This document shows, in pieces, positions 54,041 through 63,293 of a DNA stretch of 64,000 nucleotides (the stretch's first letter is position 1; the number at the start of each line of letters is the position of its first letter). Origin of the DNA: an uncultured Acetatifactor sp. (lineage in GTDB: Bacteria > Bacillota > Clostridia > Lachnospirales > Lachnospiraceae); assembly GCA_944384205.1 (NCBI GenBank), contig CALWSL010000014.1, positions 1 to 64,000 on the forward strand, given 5' to 3'. The position numbers were made by a program, and so were the translations under genes. A model generated the notes under the pieces. It made no database searches, was not told the DNA's origin, and saw only the letters and a list, made by a program, of their open reading frames with translations.

Positions 54041-55000
54041 ATGAAAAAGGTAAGTTTTGTCATACCCTGTTATCGTTCCGAGCATACGCTGGAGCATGTG
54101 GTGGCAGAGATTGAAGAAAAAATGGAGCGGATGGAACCGTATGAATACGATATTTTTCTGATAAATGACTGTTCCCCCGACGGCACGCTCTCTGTCATCC
54201 GCAGGCTTTGTGAGGAGCATGAGAATATAAAGGGTATCAGCTTCGCAAGAAATTTCGGTCAGCATTCGGCCCTGATGGCGGGACTGCGCCATGCGGACGG
54301 CGATTATGTGGTATGTCTGGACGACGACGGACAGACCCCTGCGGATGAGGTGGACAAGCTGCTCGAAAAGCTGGAGGAGGGCTATGATGCGGTGTATGCA
54401 AAATACGAGCATAAGCAGCACTCTGTCTTCCGCAATATCGGAAGCAAAATGAACGATCTGATGACCCGGGTCATGCTGGATAAGCCTGCGGATTTGGCTA
54501 TTTCCAGTTATTTTGCGGCAAGGCGTTTTGTAGTGGAAGATATGATCCGCTATGAAAATTCCTATCCCTATGTGATTGGTCTGGTGCTTCGCGCTACGAA
54601 GAATATTACCAATGTAGTGGTGCAGCACAGAGAGCGGGAGGAGGGAAGCTCCGGTTATACGCTGAAAAAACTGATGGGGTTATGGCTGAATGGTTTTACG
54701 GCGTTCTCTGTAAAGCCGCTCAGAATCGCTACGGCGGTGGGAGGATGCAGCGCCTGTGCCGGCTTCCTGTATGGTCTTTACACCGTTATCAAGCGTCTGG
54801 TGAATCCGGATGTACCTATGGGCTTTAGCTCCCTTATGTCCGCTATTGTGTTTTTCGGCGGCATGATTATGGTAATGCTGGGACTGATTGGCGAATATGT
54901 GGGACGTATTTATATCAGTCTGAATAATTCTCCCCAGTATGTCATTCGGGAAAAAATTAACATAGCTGATAAACAGTCGGAAAGGAATAAGACTTTTTGA
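54041..55000 (+). CDS. GT2 polyprenol-phosphate glycosyltransferase (GtrB/ArnC-like)
   Basis: A 319-aa protein. SFVIPCYRSEHTLE opens the GT2 domain; NDCSPDGT, FARNFGQHSALMAGL and LDDDGQTP (DXD) are the donor-site motifs of the GtrB/ArnC group. Two membrane helices lie at about 230-250 and 265-288, followed by the typical EYVGRIYI. The stop overlaps the next start by one base (TGATG), indicating coupling to the membrane protein downstream. Confidence 0.87.
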   Translation: MKKVSFVIPCYRSEHTLEHVVAEIEEKMERMEPYEYDIFLINDCSPDGTLSVIRRLCEEHENIKGISFARNFGQHSALMAGLRHADGDYVVCLDDDGQTPADEVDKLLEKLEEGYDAVYAKYEHKQHSVFRNIGSKMNDLMTRVMLDKPADLAISSYFAARRFVVEDMIRYENSYPYVIGLVLRATKNITNVVVQHREREEGSSGYTLKKLMGLWLNGFTAFSVKPLRIATAVGGCSACAGFLYGLYTVIKRLVNPDVPMGFSSLMSAIVFFGGMIMVMLGLIGEYVGRIYISLNNSPQYVIREKINIADKQSERNKTF

Positions 55001-56598
55001 TGGATAGATTAAAAAACTGGTGGAAAGAGGATAACCGATACCTGACAATGATAAAGGCAGTGCTGATGGCGTTACTGCCCATTTTGTGCTGCCTGATACA
55101 CTGCGGAATGCAGGGAAAGAGTATCGGGGATGTATATCTGCCGGCTTCCGAGTGGAACGATGAGCTGTTTTACTTCAAACAGGTAGAGGGAATTGTAAAC
55201 TATGGTTATCCGCAGGGATATTTCGGATTTAATGAAAGTCATGCGCTGAAGCTTTCCTTTGCGGCGTGGAGCCCTGTACTGGTGTACCCGTGGATTTTAT
55301 GGGGACTTTTGTTTGGCTGGAATCTGATGTCTCCGATTATCTGTAATATTGTGCTGCTTACGCTGGCTGTTTTTCTGTTCGTATGGCTGGTAAAGCCAAC
55401 CTGGAAGCAGCTTGGCATTCTGACATTGTTATTCTGTCTTTTTACCCCCTTCGCGCGCTACATGCTTTCCGGTATGCCGGAAATTATCTGCTTCAGTATG
55501 CTGATTGTATTTTACGGACTGGCAATCAATTATCTTGAGCGGGAAAAGGGTTATAAGCTGGCATTGCTTTTCGTAATATCGGGGTTACTTACGCTGATGA
55601 GACCGTATATGCTGTTGTTTTTGCTGCTGCCCATGTATCTGTGGGTGCGGAAAAGCAAATGGAAGGGATTTGCAGGTTCCATGGCAGTGCTGGGTATTGT
55701 GGGAGTAAGCTATGTCCTGATTAAGCATTATCTTGGCGCGGAATATTTTGCGCCGTTATTCTTCACGGACTGGATTACTACCTTCTTTGACGAGGGAATC
55801 GGTGCGGGAATCCATAATTTCTTCGGAACACTTTACTATATGGGAAAGGATTTTATCAATCATACAGTGAGGGGTTTTCGGGAAGGGCTTGCGTCGGGAG
55901 CTTTTTTCGGCGGCTATCTGGTGATGACGGCAATTCTGTTGTGGCAGAGCGTTTCGGACTGGCGCAGGATGCGCAGAGAGAAAAAGACGGCGCAGGAAAC
56001 AGGGGAAGACGCCCGTCTTATTGTGGAAGTCCATCTCGCCCTATGCTTTGTGGGAATGCTGTTTGCACTGCTTTTGATGTATAAGCTGACGGAAGGAAGC
56101 AAGCACTTGCTGACCTTTCTGGCAGCGGGTATTTTTGTAGTCAGCCTGATGCGGACCAGAACATATAAGAAAGCGGTTCTGCTTGGCGCGGTATTTGCGT
56201 ACCTGTACAGCTATATGGCGGTGGATCCCTATGATTATCAGATTCCCTTTGTGGAAGAAAAAGAGGTGGAACAGCTTGCATATTGGAGCGCTGTTTTTGA
56301 TGGGAATCTGGAGCTTGTGAAGGAGAATGCGCCGAATTTCGACAATGTGGTGGTCTGGGTATTCAGTGATACGACGGAGGAAGGAAACAGAAATGCAAAA
56401 TGGCAGATTTTTTATGAACTGCCGAAGGGGTTCGGCATTAGCTGCTGTATGCCCGATTATGTAACCGGGAATCTGGAAAATATGGAGAGCCGTTATATTG
56501 CTACCGTTTCGGGCGGAAGCATTGACAGTATGTGTAAAGAGTTATCCTACAGGGAGCTGGGAAGAGATGGGGATATGGTATTATATGAGAGATATTAA
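55000..56598 (+). CDS. GT-C-like multipass membrane protein
   Basis: A 532-aa protein starting at ATG 55000, one base overlapping the preceding stop. About ten membrane helices are followed by a soluble C-terminus (about 420-532). The first external loop carries an acidic WNDELFYF motif in the place of the GT-C catalytic Asp. Coupling to a GtrB-like enzyme suggests it uses that enzyme's polyprenyl-linked sugar. Confidence 0.68.
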   Translation: MDRLKNWWKEDNRYLTMIKAVLMALLPILCCLIHCGMQGKSIGDVYLPASEWNDELFYFKQVEGIVNYGYPQGYFGFNESHALKLSFAAWSPVLVYPWILWGLLFGWNLMSPIICNIVLLTLAVFLFVWLVKPTWKQLGILTLLFCLFTPFARYMLSGMPEIICFSMLIVFYGLAINYLEREKGYKLALLFVISGLLTLMRPYMLLFLLLPMYLWVRKSKWKGFAGSMAVLGIVGVSYVLIKHYLGAEYFAPLFFTDWITTFFDEGIGAGIHNFFGTLYYMGKDFINHTVRGFREGLASGAFFGGYLVMTAILLWQSVSDWRRMRREKKTAQETGEDARLIVEVHLALCFVGMLFALLLMYKLTEGSKHLLTFLAAGIFVVSLMRTRTYKKAVLLGAVFAYLYSYMAVDPYDYQIPFVEEKEVEQLAYWSAVFDGNLELVKENAPNFDNVVVWVFSDTTEEGNRNAKWQIFYELPKGFGISCCMPDYVTGNLENMESRYIATVSGGSIDSMCKELSYRELGRDGDMVLYERY

Positions 56599-58036
56599 GG
56601 TAGCAGGAGAGAAGAGAGAAAATATCATCTGGCATGCACTGCCTGTCATCGCCATGCTTGTATGGGGAGCCTTGTGTATCACAAATAATCTGTGGTATGA
56701 CGAGGCTTATTCCGCTTCCATGGTATCGCTCCCCTGGAAACGGTTACTCTATATTACGGCAGTGGACGCCCATTCTCCCTTTTATTATGGCATTTTAAAA
56801 CTGGTTTATCATTTATTCGGAGGCGGTACCCATTATCAAAGTCTGAAATTTTTGTCCCTGCTGTTTATGCTGGGCTACATGCTTTTGGGAAAATACTATG
56901 TGAGAAAGCTGTTTAACCAAAAAATATCCATTTACTTTATGCTGTTTTCCCTGCTGATGCCGAGTATGGCGGTGCAGGCGGGAAATGTGCGGATGTATGC
57001 CTTTGCGCTGTTTTTTATGACGCTGACGGGGCTTCTTGCCTATGATATCTATATGAATGCCACAAGAAAAAAGTGGATTCTGTTCTGTCTTGCCAGTATT
57101 TGTACGATGTACTGTCATACCTTTGCCATGATACATACTTTCTGGCTGTATCTGCTGTTTCTGGGAGCCTTGGCGTACAGTAAGCAGTATCAAAAGCTAA
57201 AGCATTGCCTGGGCTGCGGCATTGTGGCGGCGCTGGCATTTTCGCCATGGCTGGTGGTCACCTGTATGCAGATGGCGCTGCGGATGCGATATGATGCGGG
57301 CAGCGTGAATGAGCGGGCAACCCTGTATTCCTTTATGGATTATTGTAAGGAGTGGTTTTCTGCATTGGAGACCCCTATCGGAATTGTGGTGTTTTTGGGA
57401 ATGGCAATCGCCATCGTGCTGGGATATTTTGCGGTGGACTGGATGCGGGAGAACCGTAATTACGCCCCCGCTGTCGGTGTGGGCGCACTGGGACTTACCG
57501 TGCTTACCGGGGGACTGATATCTGTCTATATCAATAACTGCTTTTTGGGCAGATATGTGTTTCCGGGTTTCGGATTCCTGATGCTGTTTTATGCGGTGGG
57601 AATGTGTAAGCTGGACGGCAAAAAGCTGAAAATTGCCATACTTGGGGCGGCATTTGTCTGTTTTCTGCTGCAGTACCGTTCCGAGCTTGCCCTGGAGTAT
57701 GATAAGGGGCTGGATACCTATGAGAAGTTTGTGGAAGAGCAGATGACAGGGGAGGATGTGATTATCGTTCCCACCACCCATCCGCTGTTTTTAAATGTAT
57801 ATCATCCCGATATGCAGTATTATGTCAGTATGTACAAGTCCTACAAGCTTCCCTTCGTGAATACGGATGCGTTGACGGACTACAGTCAGTTGCATACGGC
57901 AGAGGGAAATATCTGGTATCTTTGTTTTGCGGGAGGCAGTCCAGAGAGCATGGCAGATGCCTTTGACTATGAGGAAGTATTGAGCTTCCATTATATGTAT
58001 TATGATTTTGTGATTTATAAATTGCGTTGGAAATAG
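56567..58036 (+). CDS. GT-C glycosyltransferase (GT39-like), paralogue of 28672-30519
   Basis: About 489 aa from ATG 56567 (AGGGAG at 10 nt); ATG 56585 is an alternative six residues later, and the longer opening at 56498 lies mostly inside the upstream gene. About eleven membrane helices. The external loop has LWYDEAYSAS and AHSPFYYG, equivalent to WGDEAFSA/NHPPLYY in the 28.7-kb protein. A short soluble C-terminus follows. It overlaps the upstream gene by 32 nt. Confidence 0.72.
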   Translation: MGIWYYMRDIKVAGEKRENIIWHALPVIAMLVWGALCITNNLWYDEAYSASMVSLPWKRLLYITAVDAHSPFYYGILKLVYHLFGGGTHYQSLKFLSLLFMLGYMLLGKYYVRKLFNQKISIYFMLFSLLMPSMAVQAGNVRMYAFALFFMTLTGLLAYDIYMNATRKKWILFCLASICTMYCHTFAMIHTFWLYLLFLGALAYSKQYQKLKHCLGCGIVAALAFSPWLVVTCMQMALRMRYDAGSVNERATLYSFMDYCKEWFSALETPIGIVVFLGMAIAIVLGYFAVDWMRENRNYAPAVGVGALGLTVLTGGLISVYINNCFLGRYVFPGFGFLMLFYAVGMCKLDGKKLKIAILGAAFVCFLLQYRSELALEYDKGLDTYEKFVEEQMTGEDVIIVPTTHPLFLNVYHPDMQYYVSMYKSYKLPFVNTDALTDYSQLHTAEGNIWYLCFAGGSPESMADAFDYEEVLSFHYMYYDFVIYKLRWK

Positions 58037-58045
58037 GGTTAGCGT

Positions 58046-59734
58046 ATGAAAAAATGGAAGGAAAATTTCGCATATTTTTATAAGAATAAAATATATATGC
58101 TTTTGCTTGGTCTGACAGCGGTCTGCAGCTATGGCTTTGTTGTGACGCATTCCGCCATTGGAATCGATGATACGCCCTATGCGTATTATTTCGAGGAAGG
58201 ACTGGCGGCAATCGTGGGCAGATGGGTTTTGTTTGTGCTGAACAAATTTTTGCACATCTCGGATTTTGCCCCCTTTCTGACGGATTTTGCAGGAGTGCTT
58301 CTGCTGATGGCGGCGGTGACGGTATGGGCGGCGCTGTTCCGTTCTGTCTTGGGAGAAAAAGTTCCGAAGTACGGTTACTTCTTCTTTGCCTGTATCTGTC
58401 TGTCCTGTCCGTTAATCAGTGAAGTTTATACTTATTATCTGCACAACGGCATCGGTATCGGATATCTGTGCTGCGGACTCAGTCTTTGCTGCTTCCGGGA
58501 GGGAATGGATTTTCTGCATAGGGATAAGAAGTGTCATTGGCTGCAAAAATGTATACCCTTTGCCGGGGCTGCGGTTTTTCTGTGGATTGCGCTGGGCTGC
58601 TATGAATCTTTTATGATTGTATGGCTGCTTGGTGTGTGTCTGGTGCTTTTGACAAAACGGTTTGCAGATGAGCGGAAAGGCGTCTTCCGGGCGCTGTGCG
58701 CGGCTGCCGGAATCGCGCTGGCGGGACTTGTGCTTCGCAGTATAATGATTGCACTGGTTACAAAGATTTTCGGACTGGAATATCTGAAGGAGGAAGCGGT
58801 GCAGCGTTCCATTACCGAGATGGCAGGCTGGCTGTTGGAAGCGGATGCAGTAAGTAATTTCGGTATGATTTTGAAACGGATATTTGTGATGTACGGCGTG
58901 TTTGCCTATGCTTATTATCCGATTAAGATATTCGTACTGGCAGCAGCGTTTATGCTGTGTTTTGGTGTCTGGAGGAGTATTCGCCGGAGGGACGGATGGA
59001 TTTTTCTTCTGACCATAGGAAGCATTCTTGTGTGTTTCCTGCTTGTGATAGTAGAGGGAAAAGCGACCTTGTACCGCTCTGCCCAATTCCTTCCGATAGT
59101 GTGCGGCTATGGTGCGCTGCTTGCGGTGTATGCAGTGAGCGGACTTGGCAGGAAAACCGGGAAAGCAGAGAAGATGTGGACGAAGGCGTCAGGGCTTTGC
59201 CGCGGGCTGGTAATTCTTGTGCTTTGTGCGATTCTCTGGAATCAGTGCGAGGATATGAACAAATGGTTTTATGTGGACTATGCAAAGTATGAGAATGCCA
59301 AAGAATATACGAACCAGATTGCCTATGAGCTGGAGAAAAATTTTGATACCTCCAAGCCGGTAGTGTTTACCGGGGTCTATGAAATCCCACAGAGTATTGT
59401 GAAGGATGCCTATGTGGAATTTGGAACGGAAACCTTCTTTCAAATAAAGCGTATCACGGATTTGGTGGACGAGCATCTGTTGGAGAAGTTTTACAGAACA
59501 GACGGCGTATGGGTGGCGCAGACGCCTGCTCTGTCCGTTATTTCCTGGGGGAAATATGCGTTTGACGATGATTCGGAGCTGGTGCGTTTCTTTGAGATGC
59601 ACGGGCATGATTTGGTTCCGCAGACGGATACCGGAGTGTATGAGGAGGCGGAGCAGTATGCCCTTTCCCTTCCGCATTTCCCCGAGGAAGGCTCCATTGT
59701 GGATATGGGAGAGTATATTATTGTAAATTTGTAA
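58046..59734 (+). CDS. GtrII-like membrane glucosyltransferase domain protein
   Basis: A 562-aa protein with about eleven membrane helices and an extracytoplasmic C-terminal region (about 415-562). THSAIGIDDTPYAYYFE in the first loop and YYLHNGIGIGYLCC match the O-antigen glucosyltransferase GtrII family in Gram-positive relatives. Its TAA stop lies inside the left end of the structured repeat at 59731. No strong ribosome-binding site is seen before ATG 58046. Confidence 0.75.
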   Translation: MKKWKENFAYFYKNKIYMLLLGLTAVCSYGFVVTHSAIGIDDTPYAYYFEEGLAAIVGRWVLFVLNKFLHISDFAPFLTDFAGVLLLMAAVTVWAALFRSVLGEKVPKYGYFFFACICLSCPLISEVYTYYLHNGIGIGYLCCGLSLCCFREGMDFLHRDKKCHWLQKCIPFAGAAVFLWIALGCYESFMIVWLLGVCLVLLTKRFADERKGVFRALCAAAGIALAGLVLRSIMIALVTKIFGLEYLKEEAVQRSITEMAGWLLEADAVSNFGMILKRIFVMYGVFAYAYYPIKIFVLAAAFMLCFGVWRSIRRRDGWIFLLTIGSILVCFLLVIVEGKATLYRSAQFLPIVCGYGALLAVYAVSGLGRKTGKAEKMWTKASGLCRGLVILVLCAILWNQCEDMNKWFYVDYAKYENAKEYTNQIAYELEKNFDTSKPVVFTGVYEIPQSIVKDAYVEFGTETFFQIKRITDLVDEHLLEKFYRTDGVWVAQTPALSVISWGKYAFDDDSELVRFFEMHGHDLVPQTDTGVYEEAEQYALSLPHFPEEGSIVDMGEYIIVNL

Positions 59735-59916
59735 CAGTTCAGCGATGCAGAAATGATTGTACAATATGTCCGTGGGAGTTTACTCTCTAAGGGCATGTTG
59801 CACAATCATTTCTATAGGGCGGACGCCCGACATGAAATAAGTTGGCGGCTTTAACCATATTTGAAAGTAAAAATGTGCATTCCGCCAACTTATGAATGGC
59901 ATGGCTGAACTGTTAC
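59731..59916. repeat. Structured repeat element (MITE-like or RNA-forming)
   Basis: It is bounded by 13-bp perfect inverted repeats (GTAACAGTTCAGC, 59731-59743; GCTGAACTGTTAC, 59904-59916). Inside are three hairpins: AGAAATGATTGT/ACAATCATTTCT (59749-59760 with 59802-59813), GGGC/GCCC (59817-59828) and ATAAGTTGGCGG/CCGCCAACTTAT (59837-59848 with 59882-59893). It encodes no protein. Its arms recur at 10307-10343. Confidence 0.8.
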
Positions 59917-59951
59917 GTGAATTTTTAAGGGTGCAAGGAAAGGTAAACAAT

Positions 59952-61814
59952 ATGGACACTTACAAGTATGCCGGGGTAATCAATGGTAAGAAAATTTGTG
60001 AAATGATTTTGACAATCTATGCCACATGCAGCATGAGCTATGTGCTGAATCTGATGACAGCGGGCAGTGGGTTTAGTCAGAGTGCGTTCAGTATTTTATT
60101 ATTTCTGCTTTTATTTGCCGGGGTGCATTATGTGATTGATAAATTGGCACGGATAGAGGACGGAAAGCAGAGAAGAAGGCGAATTGGTTATGTCTTTGTG
60201 ACAGGTTTCCTTTTGGGACTTGCATTTGTGATGGGATACCAGCTCCGTATGCAGGGCATGACTTTACTTGGAGTAAAAGGAAAATTGCTGATTCTGTTAG
60301 CCGCAGGGGGGATAAGTGTGGCGCTTTCCCCTTTTGTCAGCGGGTGGTTTGCGCTGCTCGACGGGCGGAAATCTACGGATGCACAGGAAGCGGCAGCAAC
60401 CGGGGCAAAAGCCATGCACGGCGGTAAAGTGTTTCTGATTAGCATGGCTGTAATTTTTTGTTGCTGGATACCTGTATTTCTGGCGTATTACCCCGCCATT
60501 ATGTCTTATGATTTTAACCGTCAGTCCATTTGGGCGTATCAGGGGTATATCTGGTTTACCACCCATCACCCACTGATACATACCTTTCTGATTAAGTGCT
60601 TTTTTGATTTGGGAAAAACGATTGGCTCCTACGAAATTGCCATGGCTTTGTTTAGTCTGATGCAAATGCTTATTTTATCAGCGGTATATGCCTATTCCTG
60701 TAGTATGATTGGGCGCCTGACGCGCAAAAAATGGACGGTTGCAGTGACGGTGCTTTTCTTTGCACTGCTTCCGCTGCATTCTGTCATGGTGCTGTGCATG
60801 ACAAAGGATGTGCTGTTTGGCGCATTTTTTCTTTTGTTCCTGCTTCTGCTTTTGGAAAGAAAAATGTGTGCCGGCAGACGGCTTTTGCCGGATATCGCGT
60901 TAGTGTTTACAGGGATTCTGATGCTTTTGTTCCGCAACAATGCGGTGTATGCCTTTGTGGTGTTTGCGCTGTTTTGGCTGCTTTGGTCCAAAAAGGAGCG
61001 GATTTCCGTTCTTGTACTGTGTGTGCTGATTACCGCAGGAGGCATAGGCGTGAATGCGGGGATGAAAGCCGTCATGGGTGCGGGAGAGGGCAGCGAAGCG
61101 GAAAAATACAGTGTGTTTATGCAGCAGATGTGCAGAACTGCGCGGAATCATGAAAATACGCTGACGGAAGAGGAATGGGCAATTTTAAATTACTATGTAC
61201 CCTGTGAATACTGGCATGATTACAACCCCGCCATAGCGGACAGTATTAAGGGGAATGTTACGGTTACCGCTTTTCAGAACTGGAAGGATGACATCCCACA
61301 GATGCTAAAAGACTGGGCAAAAATCGGACTGCGCTATCCCAATGATTATATTGATGCGTTTTTGGAATTGACAATGGGCTACTGGTTTCCCGATGATGTG
61401 TCCCATGCGGAGGTTTTGGGCTATGGGGAGGATTCCCATTACGGATTGATTTATACCTTTAATGCTTCGGCGAGTGAAGTTTTTGAGGGAGTGGAAAGTC
61501 ATTCCTACCTGCCGGGACTGCAGAAATGGTATCAGAAAATCGTAAATGGAAACGCTTATTATGATATGCCTGTGCTTTCCAATTTATTTAAACCGGCATT
61601 TTATTGCTGGGTGCTGGTACTTGTTATGATTTCCTTTATTTACCGCAGACAGAAAGGGAAACTGGTGCTGTGTATGCTGCCGTTCTGGTATCTTATGACG
61701 CTGTTTCTTGGTCCGGTGGTAAATATCAGATATGTGTATCCGATTATTGCGGCGGTTCCCCTTCTGCTTTCCTGGCTGTTTGGCAGTGAGGACAGTTTTG
61801 AACGGAAAAAATAA
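59952..61814 (+). CDS. Large multipass membrane protein (DUF6020-like)
   Basis: About 620 aa from ATG 59952, with AAGGAAAGG upstream. A longer in-frame opening at 59892 would be translated out of the repeat element and is rejected. About 13 membrane helices. YYPAIMSYDFNRQ and TTHHPLIHTF in the first large loop and a C-terminal external segment before two last helices resemble DUF6020 proteins found in Lachnospiraceae glycan loci. The function is unknown; GT-C-like chemistry is plausible. Confidence 0.7.
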   Translation: MDTYKYAGVINGKKICEMILTIYATCSMSYVLNLMTAGSGFSQSAFSILLFLLLFAGVHYVIDKLARIEDGKQRRRRIGYVFVTGFLLGLAFVMGYQLRMQGMTLLGVKGKLLILLAAGGISVALSPFVSGWFALLDGRKSTDAQEAAATGAKAMHGGKVFLISMAVIFCCWIPVFLAYYPAIMSYDFNRQSIWAYQGYIWFTTHHPLIHTFLIKCFFDLGKTIGSYEIAMALFSLMQMLILSAVYAYSCSMIGRLTRKKWTVAVTVLFFALLPLHSVMVLCMTKDVLFGAFFLLFLLLLLERKMCAGRRLLPDIALVFTGILMLLFRNNAVYAFVVFALFWLLWSKKERISVLVLCVLITAGGIGVNAGMKAVMGAGEGSEAEKYSVFMQQMCRTARNHENTLTEEEWAILNYYVPCEYWHDYNPAIADSIKGNVTVTAFQNWKDDIPQMLKDWAKIGLRYPNDYIDAFLELTMGYWFPDDVSHAEVLGYGEDSHYGLIYTFNASASEVFEGVESHSYLPGLQKWYQKIVNGNAYYDMPVLSNLFKPAFYCWVLVLVMISFIYRRQKGKLVLCMLPFWYLMTLFLGPVVNIRYVYPIIAAVPLLLSWLFGSEDSFERKK

Positions 61815-61818
61815 AATG

Positions 61819-61847
61819 TTGCAATTTGTGTAAACTTATGCTACAAT
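61819..61847 (+). promoter_or_regulatory. Sigma-A promoter of the tRNA operon
   Basis: TTGCAA (61819-61824), a 17-nt spacer and TACAAT (61842-61847), about 26 nt before the tRNA-Tyr gene. Confidence 0.7.
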
Positions 61848-61872
61848 TTATCATTGTCAGAGTAATCTGTAT

Positions 61873-61954
61873 GGATGGATTCCCGAGTGGCCAAAGGGGA
61901 CAGACTGTAAATCTGCTGCAAATTGCTTCGGTGGTTCGAATCCACCTCCATCCA
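61873..61954 (+). tRNA. tRNA-Tyr (GTA)
   Basis: A class II tRNA with acceptor stem GGATGGA/TCCATCC, anticodon GTA at 61907-61909 in ACTGTAAAT, a long variable arm and T-loop GGTTCGAATCC. The 3' CCA is not encoded. Confidence 0.95.
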
Positions 61955-62022
61955 TTCGCGTTGATGAGGCTAATAGAACAGTGCTTAGCGCGTAAGTCTA
62001 TGTAATCAGCTATAACGCGTCC

Positions 62023-62106
62023 GCTGGTGTGGCGGAATAGGCAGACGCAAGGGACTTAAAATCCCTCGGGGGCAACCCCGTGCCGGTTCAAGTCCGGCCA
62101 CCAGCA
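62023..62106 (+). tRNA. tRNA-Leu (TAA)
   Basis: A class II tRNA with acceptor stem GCTGGTG/CACCAGC, anticodon TAA at 62057-62059, variable arm TCGGGGGCAACCCCGT and T-arm CCGGTTCAAGTCCGG. The 3' CCA is not encoded. It shares a promoter with tRNA-Tyr. Confidence 0.95.
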
Positions 62107-62110
62107 GTAT

Positions 62111-62459
62111 TTAGAGAATAGAGAAAACACTGATAAATTCGATGTTTTCTCTATTTTTTTGCTTTTTAGGAAATTCCGATTTTGGATAAGGAAAAAAGAA
62201 GCCTTGTTTATGTTGGCTGTAACATTTCGCCTTTACTTTTTTAAAAGAAGGCCCGATCCTGTCTCCGAGTTCATTGAGAAGAGCCGTGCGGAAAGCATTG
62301 CGCAGATAGTTGTAGTTAAAGTGTTTTACATGGCGCCAGAAGCCGTCATCACTGTAACCACCTTCGGTAAGGAGGCAGTGGATGTGAGGATTCCATTTGA
62401 GATTCTTGCCAAAAGTATGCAGGACCATGATATAGCCGGGAATGAAATTTTTTGCATGG
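62111..62459 (-). mobile_element. IS91-family transposase fragment
   Basis: About 115 residues of the Y2-transposase domain, including HTFGKNLKWNPHIHC (catalytic HxH region), TEGGYSDDGFW and FNYNYLRNAFRTALL. It lacks both the N-terminal zinc part and the C-terminal half with the catalytic tyrosines. The open frame runs upstream as far as 62524 but that part is the toxin gene in another frame. The fragment ends within a few bases of the tRNA-Leu 3' end. Confidence 0.8.
62117..62160 (+). terminator. Rho-independent terminator of the tRNA operon
   Basis: A 13-bp perfect stem AATAGAGAAAACA/TGTTTTCTCTATT and T7. Confidence 0.92.
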
Positions 62460-62705
62460 TTCATCAATGCGGAAAATGGTGATATAATTATCAACCAGTA
62501 ACTGACAGTAGCCTTTTCCGGCATATCTGCCCTCGTTACGCTCTCGATGGGACTGTGGAAACGTGTCCAGGCTTAAAATAGACTTCTTAATTCTGTCAAC
62601 CTGTCCTTTGGCATTTTCAGGAGCCAATTTCTCATTTGCGATATATTCGTAAATGTGGTCTAATTCACGGATTGCTCTGGGGTTGACTTTTACCTTATAG
62701 AGTGA
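62460..62705 (-). pseudogene. RelE/ParE-type toxin fragment
   Basis: Residues VKVNPRAIRELDHIYEYI, then DRIKKSILSLDTFPQSHRER, GRYAGKGYCQLLVDNY and ITIFRID match RelE/ParE toxins almost to their end. At about 62460 the frame changes into IS91 transposase sequence, removing the last residues of the toxin. No antitoxin gene is seen upstream (62706-62777 is noncoding). It is a remnant of an addiction module. Confidence 0.72.
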
Positions 62706-62777
62706 AAGATTTGAAAAATAATTGTTGACACATGAATTAATTTACTGTATCACGATAATATATATATCAAAGGCTAG

Positions 62778-63023
62778 GAAGAGAAGAAAACTCTACTCAA
62801 TTTATTTATTGCTATTTCAAAGCTGCAGTCAGAGTTAGAAGCACTGGTTGAAAATCATCCTGAGTGGCGCAAAAATGCCATTGCATTTACAAAGCATGCT
62901 TTTTCTGAGTTATGGGGAGAAGCATGGCATTTACCAGACCAGATTGTGTCCAGCGAGTATTTAACTTTGGAAGACAGGGGGCATTCTCTCTTTGTGTCTC
63001 TGAAATTGTGTTTTAGGGCATAA
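62778..63023 (+). pseudogene. Unrecognised coding remnant
   Basis: An 81-codon open stretch without a start codon: it follows an in-frame TAG and ends at TAA 63021-63023. The composition looks protein-like (LQSELEALVENHPEWRK, AFSELWGEAWHLPDQ). I do not recognise the family. It probably represents the 3' end of a gene lost at the accessory junction. Confidence 0.4.
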
Positions 63024-63050
63024 ATGGCAACAAGTTGATAATAAGGGTTT

Positions 63051-63092
63051 AAAAGCAGGAAATCTTAATTGCGGTAAGAAGTCCTGCTTTTT
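63051..63092 (+). terminator. Terminator-like hairpin before the small membrane protein locus
   Basis: AAAAGCAGGA / TCCTGCTTTT arms around a 21-nt loop, with T-rich sequence in the 3' arm. Confidence 0.55.
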
Positions 63093-63234
63093 GTGTTTAA
63101 GGTATGGCAGGTAAAATCAGTTAAGAGCTGCAAAAAATAATGTATATTATGTAAGAAGATGTGATATGCTCCCTTCTAGGTAAATCTTAATGAAATCTGG
63201 TAATTCTTATTAAATTTTTTAATGTTTTAAAATA

Positions 63235-63263
63235 TTGAGTTAACAATCAATATATGTTAATAT
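63235..63263 (+). promoter_or_regulatory. Predicted promoter of the small membrane/secreted protein locus
   Basis: TTGAGT (63235-63240), a 17-nt spacer and TAATAT (63258-63263). The region is very AT-rich, so chance matches are likely. Confidence 0.4.
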
Positions 63264-63293
63264 TATATATATAAAATCTGAAGGAGGGATTAT

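Noticed and set aside
59892-59951. Longer N-terminus for the DUF6020-like protein
   Set aside because: These codons lie in the inverted-repeat element; the ATG at 59952 has a proper ribosome-binding site.
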